Source: Haloferax sp046557615
GTDB lineage: Archaea > Halobacteriota > Halobacteria > Halobacteriales > Haloferacaceae
DNA: 64,000 nucleotides
Direction of reading: 5' to 3'
Assembly (NCBI RefSeq): GCF_046557615.1
Contig: NZ_JBKIII010000001.1
Coordinates: 1,054,001-1,118,000, forward strand
Part shown: positions 49,477 through 56,253 of the stretch, one piece after another
How the letters are laid out: every line of letters starts with the position of its first letter
How positions within the stretch are numbered: the first letter of the stretch is position 1
The notes under the pieces: model-generated
What the model was told of the DNA's origin: nothing
The model's database searches: none
The model's input: only the letters and a program-made list of their open reading frames with translations
Position numbers and translations under genes: made by a program

Positions 49477-49494
49477 GGGCGAACATGTTCGCCC
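49477..49494. promoter_or_regulatory. 18-bp palindromic operator before the multicopper oxidase gene
   Basis: GGGCGAACATGTTCGCCC is a perfect palindrome sharing its 12-base core with the site at 48770. It ends 64 bases before the ATG at 49559 and about 30 bases before a TATA-like CTTATTG, matching the position of the first site. Confidence 0.75.
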
Positions 49495-49558
49495 GTATCC
49501 CGCCGTCTGAGAACCGCCGCGCCGTCTTATTGGAGACCCCCGGAAAGTGATAATTGTC

Positions 49559-50713
49559 ATGTCCAAGTACGTTGGCGCACCTGGCTCGACGATGTCACGA
49601 CGCGAGTTTCTCGCCGCAACCGGTGGGGCAGGGCTGGTCGGGCTCGCAGGGTGTACCGCACCCACGAACACCGATCCGAACGCCGCAGTCGGCGGTGAGG
49701 GCCCGGTTGCATCTACGAGCGACGGGGCGCTCCCCTACACGAGCCCGCCGGAAGTCGTCAACGTGGACGAACAGGGTGGGTCAGTAACGCTCAAATCCGT
49801 GCCTGCGAGACACGCGGTGCATCCGCTGGAGACGATGGGCGGTCCCGTGGAATTTCCACAGGTGTGGGCCTTTCAGGCCGACGACGGAGCGCCGAGCGTC
49901 CCGGCCCCGATTCTCCGGACGACCGAGGGTACCGACATGGAGGTGACCCTCGACAACACCGATGGAATGCGACCCCACACCCTCCACTTCCACGGCGCTC
50001 GAAAGGCGTGGAAGGACGACGGCGTCCCGACGACGACTGGAATTCGCGTCGATCCCGGTGAAAAACACACCTACACCATCCCGGCGAACGTCCCCGGGAC
50101 CCATCTCTACCACTGTCACTACCAGACCCACCGGCACATCGACATGGGGATGTACGGTATCTTTCGCGTTGACCCGAAGGGGTACGAACGCGCGGACAAG
50201 GAGTACTTCATGACCGTCAAGGACTGGGACTCGCGGCTCCCCCGTCAGATGGCTGGCGAGGACGTGAGCTACAATCCACGGGAACGAGCACCTGACGTGT
50301 TCACCATCAATGGAAAGAGTGCGCCGCGAACCCTTCACCCGGAAGACGGGTCACCCATTATCGTCGAACGAGGCGACTTGGTGCGCGTCCACTACGTCAA
50401 CGGCGGGTACATGAGTCACCCGCTCCATATCCACAATCACCGGTTCCAACTCGTCGAAAAGGACGGCGGGGTCATCCCCGAGGCTGCAAGATACGACATG
50501 GACGTAACGAACGTCGCGCCCGCAGAGCGACACACCGTCGAGTTCACCGCCGACGCCGACCCGGGAATCTACCTCATGCACTGTCACAAGGTCAACCACG
50601 TCATGAACGGGAACTTCTACCCCGGCGGCATGCTGAGCGCCGTCGTCTACAAGGAGGCGATGCAATCCGATATCTTCTCGGAGTTGATGACGTACGCAGG
50701 CTACGAAGAATAG
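49559..50713 (+). CDS. Two-domain multicopper oxidase, nitrite-reductase-like
   Basis: The 384-residue protein has a Tat signal (SRREFLAATGGAGLVGLAGC), where the Cys also forms a lipobox. Copper motifs are HTLHFHG, HLYHCHYQTHRHIDMGM, SHPLHIHNH and YLMHCHKVNHVMNGNF. They supply type 1 and interdomain copper sites of the two-domain family that includes NirK and small laccases. Whether it reduces nitrite or oxygen cannot be told by eye. The promoter palindrome, halocyanin and regulators nearby favour a nitrogen-oxide role. Confidence 0.85.
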   Translation: MSKYVGAPGSTMSRREFLAATGGAGLVGLAGCTAPTNTDPNAAVGGEGPVASTSDGALPYTSPPEVVNVDEQGGSVTLKSVPARHAVHPLETMGGPVEFPQVWAFQADDGAPSVPAPILRTTEGTDMEVTLDNTDGMRPHTLHFHGARKAWKDDGVPTTTGIRVDPGEKHTYTIPANVPGTHLYHCHYQTHRHIDMGMYGIFRVDPKGYERADKEYFMTVKDWDSRLPRQMAGEDVSYNPRERAPDVFTINGKSAPRTLHPEDGSPIIVERGDLVRVHYVNGGYMSHPLHIHNHRFQLVEKDGGVIPEAARYDMDVTNVAPAERHTVEFTADADPGIYLMHCHKVNHVMNGNFYPGGMLSAVVYKEAMQSDIFSELMTYAGYEE

Positions 50714-50808
50714 ACGCTCACCGTCGCTGTCCTTTCCTATACTCGCCTATAGCGCGCTTTTCACGGGGCGACCTGGCGTGAGAGTGCCACGACGAGTCTG
50801 TTGAGAGT

Positions 50809-51183
50809 TCAGTCGTTGGTCGCTGGCGTACCAAGGATGGGTGCCTTGAGCGCAGCGACTTCGCTCATGATTCGTTCGACGTACTGTGGTTCGACACCAT
50901 TTCGTTCGAGCGCATCGTGGAGGTACTCCCCGACGGCGTCAAAGTCCGCCTCGTCGATGTCTAACTGTGCGTGTGCCGCTCGCATATCGTCACCAGTGTA
51001 TTCGACCGGGCCGCCAGCAACCGAACTAATGAATTGTACCTGGTGCGCGCGAAGTTCACTCATCTCCATACCCTCGAAGTAGGGGGCGAGTTGGTCGTCG
51101 GAAAGTACCTGGTCGTAGAAATCGGCCACGACCGCTTCGACTGCATCTCGTCCACCGATGGCCTGATACACTGTTTTCGACAT
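50809..51183 (-). CDS. Group I truncated haemoglobin
   Basis: The 124-residue globin starts MSKTVYQAIGGRDAVEAVVADFYDQVLSD, with the Phe-Tyr pair at 22-23 (B9-B10). The proximal haem histidine is His71 in DDMRAAHAQLDI, and the glycine pair GG at 57-58 precedes it. Such globins detoxify NO or bind oxygen; the adjacent NarO-like regulator and copper oxidase suit NO handling. It is on the minus strand, downstream of the regulator at 51274. Confidence 0.93.
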   Translation of the reverse strand: MSKTVYQAIGGRDAVEAVVADFYDQVLSDDQLAPYFEGMEMSELRAHQVQFISSVAGGPVEYTGDDMRAAHAQLDIDEADFDAVGEYLHDALERNGVEPQYVERIMSEVAALKAPILGTPATND

Positions 51184-51273
51184 TGGGTCGAATTACGATT
51201 GTGGGCCGACCAACATCCGCCTGTCCGCTAGCGTGTTCGGGTTTTTTTACACCACACGGGTTGGTAAGATGTA

Positions 51274-51915
51274 TCACGCCGAGACGACTTGGTCCAACAG
51301 TTTCGTCTGTGCGACCGAGAGGTGTCCGACAAAGGTCGCGACGGCGATGTCGAGTTGCTCAGCGACGGCCTTCGACTTCGCGCGCTTTGGTGACTCGAAG
51401 TACCCCATCTCGTAGGCGGTTTCGAGTACCTCGTACTGCCGGTCGGTGAAAACACTTCTATCGACGACGAAGAGTGACCCGCCGTCGTCTATCTCACCAG
51501 AGCGTGTCAAGTGGCGAATGCTGAGGTCGTCACAGTTGGGTTCGATCGCTGCGATAATTGCTCGCAGTGTCTCGACGTCCGGAACGATAAACGAGAGTAC
51601 GAGTCGGCCAGACTCCACGTGAACTGTCCGAATCGGACAGCCCGACTGCGAGAGTTGACTACACGGACACCCTCGGTCGTCGTGGGTGTAACGATAGACG
51701 ACGCTCGACCCATTAACGAACAGTTCGTCCATCGCGTGATTCGTGGCGTCGTCGAGTGAGTCATCGACAGTCACTTCACCGACGACTCGTGGACCCTCGG
51801 AGGCACCGTGGTGTGTGACAGCCACAGAATCGACCGGACATGCCTCACTTAGCGACGACACGGGACAGTGCGTCGCACCGGCGACTTCAAGTTGTACGTG
51901 AATCCCAGACGCCAT
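51274..51915 (-). CDS. NarO-like HTH-10 regulator with cysteine-rich sensor
   Basis: The 213-residue protein starts MASGIHVQLEVAGATHCPVS. The N-terminal part has Cys residues in CPVSSLSEACPVDS and DRGCPCSQLSQSGCPIRTVHVESGRLVLSFIV, followed by a C-terminal HTH-10 domain (FTDRQYEVLETAYEMGYFESPKRAKSKAVAEQLDIAVATFVGHLSVAQTKLLDQVV). This pattern is close to NarO, the haloarchaeal activator of denitrification genes under low oxygen. The cysteines may hold an iron-sulfur cluster. It lies upstream of the truncated haemoglobin on the same strand. Confidence 0.8.
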   Translation of the reverse strand: MASGIHVQLEVAGATHCPVSSLSEACPVDSVAVTHHGASEGPRVVGEVTVDDSLDDATNHAMDELFVNGSSVVYRYTHDDRGCPCSQLSQSGCPIRTVHVESGRLVLSFIVPDVETLRAIIAAIEPNCDDLSIRHLTRSGEIDDGGSLFVVDRSVFTDRQYEVLETAYEMGYFESPKRAKSKAVAEQLDIAVATFVGHLSVAQTKLLDQVVSA

Positions 51916-52075
51916 ACAGACAGGCAGTCGTGGACGGTGTATAAGCAGACAGATTTCCGAGTGCATCGAACCGTCTCCGAGAGAATCTCTACGACGGTTG
52001 CCACGAACAGTCTTGATGCAGAGACACGCGAAACACTGCGTTTGCAGAAATAGGCTAAAGTGGGATAAACAGCAG

Positions 52076-52576
52076 CTACGGATACTGTCTGTCCGGTTCC
52101 GGAATTGCCTCTAAATTGGTCGCCGTCTCGAAGATGACGCCGTTGAGTTGGTCAGCGGTGTCGAAGTACCAGTACGGGACTTCGCCGTAGATACCGCTCT
52201 GGAGGACGGGCATGCCGTTCTCTTCGAACGTCGCGACGACGCCCTCAGTGTCCTCGAAGGCGAAACACGCGACGTGGTGTAATCCCTCGCCGTGTTCGTC
52301 GAGGTGTTCGGTGTAGATGCTCTCACCCTCCTGAGGTTCGATGAGTTCTATCATCGTGTCACCAGCGTAGGTGAGCGCGAGCGTCATCGAATAGTCGTGT
52401 TCCTCACCTCTGTACGTCGTGTCGTGGAGCGTCGGCGGCGCGAACTCGAAGACGTCCCACGGACCGAGTCCGAGGAGGTTACCGAAGCGGTCCATGCCGT
52501 CGTCGATGTCTTCGACCACGAACGCGATTTGCGAGATTTCGGGGATTTCGATGCCGAGGTCTGGTACAGATACCAT
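52076..52576 (-). CDS. VOC (glyoxalase-fold) family protein
   Basis: The 166-residue protein has two betaalphabetabetabeta halves: EISQIAFVVEDIDDGMDRFGNLLGLGPWDVFEF, then GLHHVACFAFEDTEGVVATFEENGMPVLQSG. The possible metal ligands include MIELIEPQEG and GVIFETAT. It resembles methylmalonyl-CoA epimerase-like and dioxygenase-like members; the substrate is unknown. It is the last gene of normal composition before the AT-rich island. Confidence 0.82.
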   Translation of the reverse strand: MVSVPDLGIEIPEISQIAFVVEDIDDGMDRFGNLLGLGPWDVFEFAPPTLHDTTYRGEEHDYSMTLALTYAGDTMIELIEPQEGESIYTEHLDEHGEGLHHVACFAFEDTEGVVATFEENGMPVLQSGIYGEVPYWYFDTADQLNGVIFETATNLEAIPEPDRQYP

Positions 52577-52791
52577 GGAGGAATTTCATCGGCAAGGACC
52601 AAATATCAAATTGGAGACAAGATTGATAGTCAGGCGAGTGGACGGGTTCGTGATAGTAGACGAGAACTGGCCAAACTGCTCGGCCAATCGAGTCAATTCA
52701 AATGAAGGTTACAACGGGAGGAGAAAGTACGAAGTATTGTTCTCTGCTTGGACGAGCTCAACACCAGCATTGACAATTGTAGAATAATCTC

Positions 52792-53439
52792 TTAGACCTC
52801 AACACTGAAGCGTCCGTATGACTGCATTTTTGCAGGGATTCGTATAAACGTGGCTTCACTTGAATGCGACTCCCCACTGTATGGCTGATTATTACCAGAA
52901 CTCATATTCTTTTGGCAGTCGTCTTCTCGTAGTTTTGTGTCGTAGCTGAGAGAGATACCGGCACAATTGACGTCTCCACATTTGAATCCAGAACCCCATT
53001 TGAGCCCGGTAAGTTGCCGTGTTTTACAGACGTGAATATTGTATTGATGGACGAGCAAAGTGGCTTCGGATAAGTCGGCCGAAGCGGTGAAATCCATCGT
53101 CTCTCCAACACCATTCGTACCCTGAGAAAAATCGAGTGCGTTAAGCTCACTCGATGAGGTCACAATCCAGTCTTCGTATTCCCAACTCGCTGAAGACTCA
53201 AAACCATCTCTTCAGGAGAGTGATTTGAGGAGCGAACAGCAGGCTCCGTTGCTGGGTTTCGCACTTTAATTGAGTCAGGCATATCGTCACTGTGTGAGTA
53301 CTCGTGTTCACTCTATTGTAGTTGTTGAAGACTTACTCTGATTGGAGGTCGAAACTCGCGTCGTGCAGCCAGTAGTGCCAACAAGAGCCGTACTCGATAT
53401 GCTGAGGATTTCACGGCGGGGCAGTTTTTCGGAATCCAT
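52792..53439 (-). pseudogene. Tat lipoprotein gene broken by two frameshifts
   Basis: Reading the minus strand from ATG 53439, frame one gives MDSEKLPRREILSISSTALV and GTTGC, a twin-arginine lipobox signal, and stops after 43 residues at TGA. Shifting frame continues EHEYSHSDDMPDSIKVRNPATEPAVRSSNHSPEE. A second shift gives DGFESSASWEYEDWIVTSSSELNALDFSQG and runs to the stop at 52792. The pieces join in order, so this is one gene with two frameshifts. The last part alone (from 53163) is open for 123 residues with four Cys in two pairs. Base composition is lower in G+C than in neighbouring regions. Confidence 0.65.
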
Positions 53440-53561
53440 GGAAACAATTTGAGATTAAACACGCTTTATGGTTTTCTAGAGTTAGAAATGTGATTTAATA
53501 TTACCACAATGCAGACAATTAAAAATTTGGAATAATGACTTAGTACCTATACAGTTGGTTT

Positions 53562-54260
53562 TTAATAATCTGCGTATTCGAAGAATAAGAACAGATTATC
53601 ACCGTCTGTCGTGGTGCGGCCAGCACCGTCGCATTCTACGCCATTGAACTCAGCGTAAAGGTATGATGGAGCGATGCGGTCACCAGAAGACGGGCGATCC
53701 GTTGTCCAGGAAGATGCTTGTCCTAATTGAGAGTCAGAATCATAGGCGTCGTATACCCCACCGCCAAATGATTGATCGAAGAAATCATAGTACGCCTGAA
53801 CTTGTTCGTCGGGTTCATAATCTACGTTTCTCTTTAGCTCAGGGTGGTCAACAGAAGTACTTACTGAGATTCCTGCCGGTGCAGATACACTTAGTGAGGT
53901 ACTCACTTCTGAGGTCAGATCTGAGGATGGGGCATAACTCTGATTCTCAGGCGAGGTCAGATCAGTCCGCTTCCAGTTTTGTGTATGGTGGGCAAAATAA
54001 TTCCCCCAATCAGCAGTAGAGCCGATGTCACACGATCCATTATAGTCATTATCGTTTGCAGGGAGCAACTTAGCATTTTGTTTCAGTGCCCATGCAGATT
54101 TCTCCTCATCATTTGCGTTGATGAAGTTGTCATACTCTGTATAGGAATAATGCTCGAGCTTACCTACTTGCATTGATGATGCTCCACCACATACAGTTCC
54201 AGTGTCACAGTAGTAGATAATGTCTTTTTCTTGACGGAGTGAGGTTGATCCTTTAACCAT
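53562..54260 (-). CDS. Hypothetical protein, partner of the Tat-signal gene
   Basis: The 232-residue protein starts MVKGSTSLRQEKDIIYYCDT two bases after the stop of the gene before it, so the two are translated together. It has no signal peptide or membrane helix but has the look of an exported protein: Ser/Thr/Asp-rich, low in charge clusters, with cysteines in pairs (YYCDTGTVCGG, GSCDIG, VECDGAG). Strands such as EVSTSLSVSAPAGISVSTSV suggest a beta-sandwich. It may leave the cell bound to its Tat-carrying partner. No family recognised. Confidence 0.6.
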   Translation of the reverse strand: MVKGSTSLRQEKDIIYYCDTGTVCGGASSMQVGKLEHYSYTEYDNFINANDEEKSAWALKQNAKLLPANDNDYNGSCDIGSTADWGNYFAHHTQNWKRTDLTSPENQSYAPSSDLTSEVSTSLSVSAPAGISVSTSVDHPELKRNVDYEPDEQVQAYYDFFDQSFGGGVYDAYDSDSQLGQASSWTTDRPSSGDRIAPSYLYAEFNGVECDGAGRTTTDGDNLFLFFEYADY

Positions 54261-54262
54261 TT

Positions 54263-54769
54263 TTATTCACCACCATTGTTGTTGAGAAATTCAAGTGTGT
54301 CGTTGTGTGCGCTAGTAACGGCGTTCTTTTTGTCCTTTACAGGAAGGTTATTCTTAGACGAGATCACCTTCGGTTCTTCTTTTATGAAAATGCTTGGCCG
54401 GCCATTCTCCAACTTAAACGCATATCCAAGGACTTGGCCACTGTCACCCGACTTTTGGTATTCTTTTGCCGGTTTGGCAGTTGGGTCGTGTACAATTGCC
54501 CCACTTTTTTCCCTGTTTTTCAGGACTTTCTTTTGAATTTTTCTAATCGTTTCCGGCGTTACTGGATTTTTGTATGTCCCTAGCACGTATCCTTTTTTCA
54601 GGTCATCAGAGAATCTTTCCTCATCAGGGACTACTTGCTCACCGCTCTTTTGGGCGTCGCCTGCCTCAGAAGCACCTCCAAGACCAGAATAAGCGGATAG
54701 TCCCGCTAGTGCTGTACCAGTTGTTTTCAAAACTCTTCTGCGATCTATGGATGGGTCAGCTCCAACCAT
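54263..54769 (-). CDS. Tat-exported hypothetical protein
   Basis: The 168-residue protein starts MVGADPSIDRRRVLKTTGTA, a twin-arginine signal with hydrophobic LAGLSAYSGL after it. The mature part is Lys-rich for a haloarchaeon, with KKGYVLGTYKNPVTPETIRKIQKKVLKNREKSG and ending TLEFLNNNGGE. Lysine and Asn codons are far more common than in the flanking genes, a sign of transfer. A TATA box near 54791-54800 fits a leaderless start. First gene of a pair with 53562-54260. Confidence 0.65.
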   Translation of the reverse strand: MVGADPSIDRRRVLKTTGTALAGLSAYSGLGGASEAGDAQKSGEQVVPDEERFSDDLKKGYVLGTYKNPVTPETIRKIQKKVLKNREKSGAIVHDPTAKPAKEYQKSGDSGQVLGYAFKLENGRPSIFIKEEPKVISSKNNLPVKDKKNAVTSAHNDTLEFLNNNGGE

Positions 54770-54790
54770 ATTTTCTACAAATATATACAG

Positions 54791-54800
54791 GCTATAAAAT
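54791..54800 (-). promoter_or_regulatory. TATA box of the Tat-linked gene pair
   Basis: On the minus strand GATTTTATAG lies 22-31 bases before the ATG at 54769. This intergenic stretch is very AT-rich, so other matches exist, but the spacing favours this one. Confidence 0.45.
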
Positions 54801-54888
54801 CTTGTGAAATAACTAATTCCTGACAGGTATTTATATACTCCGTGGTGTCCAGACGTAATTATTTGCTTTGTGATTCTATAGAAAGAGT

Positions 54889-54900
54889 AATAAAATAATA
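54889..54900 (+). promoter_or_regulatory. TATA box of the divergent membrane protein
   Basis: AATAAAATAATA ends about 19 bases and begins 30 bases before the ATG at 54919, giving a second, divergent leaderless promoter inside the same AT-rich gap. Confidence 0.45.
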
Positions 54901-54918
54901 ACCAAACCAAATCGGTGT

Positions 54919-55866
54919 ATGGATGTAGACGTAATAGATGCGCTCCAGCAGTCGGAATATACAGGCGAAAATAGGTGCGAACCGTGTACAGCATTGAATC
55001 TTATTATCGCTGTAATCCTTGGATCAGCTATCGCAAGAAAGTCAAAGCTTGGTGGCGCCCTAGCTGTCGGTGTTTCAGTCGGAATCATCTATCTCCGCGG
55101 CTATCTCGTTCCAGGAACTCCAGTGGTGACGAAACAATATCTTCCCCCAACCGTTCTCAGGTGGTTTGGCAAAATTCCTAGTGGAGGGAATACGGCAAAC
55201 GGACTTGGGGCACGTGGAACACCGAAAAATCAAACTACAGATACTGTCTCAGCCAAGGAAGTTACCGAAACGCCAGAAACTTCGATACCAACAACCGACT
55301 CATCCACTTCTGGGGGAGATTCCGATGAGCATACTCAAACTGCAGCTAACGATGGCCTTGAAAAGTTACTAATAAAATGGGATGTACTCGAACCATGTAC
55401 AGATAAGAATGACCTCTGTTTGACTAATAGTTTCGAGACTGCGTGGGTCAAAGAGTCTGAACCACTAGCCGATTCAGAAATCACTACAGACATGGTTATC
55501 GATATTTTCGGAATAGATCACAGCCCATCGAATCTTGAACTCATTAGCGAAAACGAAACAAAAGTCCTCTATTCAGAAATTGCGGTTCTTGGGCAGTGGC
55601 CCTCTCATACAGCTCTCGTGGCAGACCTTGCAGCGTGCCGTATCCTCAAGTCACAGGTCCCCGACTGGCGCGAGTTCGATGCAGACGAACGAGGCTCGGT
55701 CCTCAACAGACTGCGGGCGTTTCTTGAAACGTGTCCAACGACTGGTGGAGATGTTCAGCTGAGTGAAGAAGTAGTCGAGTCTTGCTGTAGCTCGCATAGG
55801 GTTATTGCTATTAGATGTGAGGAGACAGGAGACCGACTATTTGAATATAAACAACCAGCTGAGTGA
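54919..55866 (+). CDS. Membrane protein with CxxC motif, divergent from the Tat-linked pair
   Basis: The 315-residue protein starts MDVDVIDALQQSEYTGENRC and continues EPCTALNLIIAVILGSAIA, a CxxC just before two membrane helices. A conserved-looking LRGYLVPGTPVVTKQYLPPTVLRWFGK then leads into a Ser/Thr-rich linker. The C-terminal soluble domain (about 150 residues) has five to six Cys, including ESCCSSHRVIAIRCEE. I have a weak memory of similar helices-plus-CxxC proteins across haloarchaea, but no function. Its shared AT-rich promoter region ties it to the secreted pair. Confidence 0.6.
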   Translation: MDVDVIDALQQSEYTGENRCEPCTALNLIIAVILGSAIARKSKLGGALAVGVSVGIIYLRGYLVPGTPVVTKQYLPPTVLRWFGKIPSGGNTANGLGARGTPKNQTTDTVSAKEVTETPETSIPTTDSSTSGGDSDEHTQTAANDGLEKLLIKWDVLEPCTDKNDLCLTNSFETAWVKESEPLADSEITTDMVIDIFGIDHSPSNLELISENETKVLYSEIAVLGQWPSHTALVADLAACRILKSQVPDWREFDADERGSVLNRLRAFLETCPTTGGDVQLSEEVVESCCSSHRVIAIRCEETGDRLFEYKQPAE

Positions 55867-56253
55867 AAACAGATCTTTGGACATTTTCTCGACGTTCCAA
55901 GACTTCAACCTAGCGAGAGAGTCTGTTACTATCGGAGACTCCGCGACACCAGGGCGCACGTGACCTGAGCATTATTTAGTCCGATGAGGTCAGTCAGAAT
56001 GAGAGGTTCATCTCTCGGGTTTGGGTTCTGAGTACGTTTCTTTACGTCCAGATACTCGGAAGTGGGCTTTCGAATCTCAGAAGTGAGAACGTCATGGACA
56101 GAGATGTCAAACTGGTTGAATTTTGTGCGATAACCCAATTCATAAATGCGACTTAGAGACCCATTTTCCCACCATATCGCCGTTTCCAAAATTCGGGGGA
56201 GGACAGACAGTACTCACTCAAACCTTATATACCAAAATCTGACAACACCGAGT
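55867..56253. other. AT-rich gap with a possible degenerate ORF
   Basis: This 387-base gap lies between the island and the pilus operon. On the minus strand 55929-56189 is open for 86 residues (METAIWWENGSLSRIYELGY...), but the codon use is unlike its neighbours and no family is visible, so it may be a gene remnant. The promoter of the pilus operon is at the right-hand end. No repeats or RNA genes are seen. Confidence 0.35.
56222..56232 (+). promoter_or_regulatory. TATA box of the pilus-like operon
   Basis: ACCTTATATAC lies 22-32 bases before the ATG at 56254, a strong element at leaderless distance. It is the only clear promoter for the seven overlapping genes that follow. Confidence 0.65.

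Noticed and set aside
51231..51240. Half-site resembling the CGAACATGTTCG operator near the truncated haemoglobin start
   Set aside because: Only one arm (GTGTTCGG) is present and it lies on the wrong side of the TATA-like element, so control by the same factor is not supported.
52792..55866. Halocin C8-type antimicrobial gene cluster
   Set aside because: None of the proteins has the Cys-rich C-terminal peptide expected for that class, and no ABC transporter is present. I kept the looser statement of an unknown secreted system.
55929..56189. 86-codon minus-strand frame as a transposase remnant
   Set aside because: No catalytic motif, inverted repeat or target duplication could be seen, so I only mention it as a possible degenerate frame.
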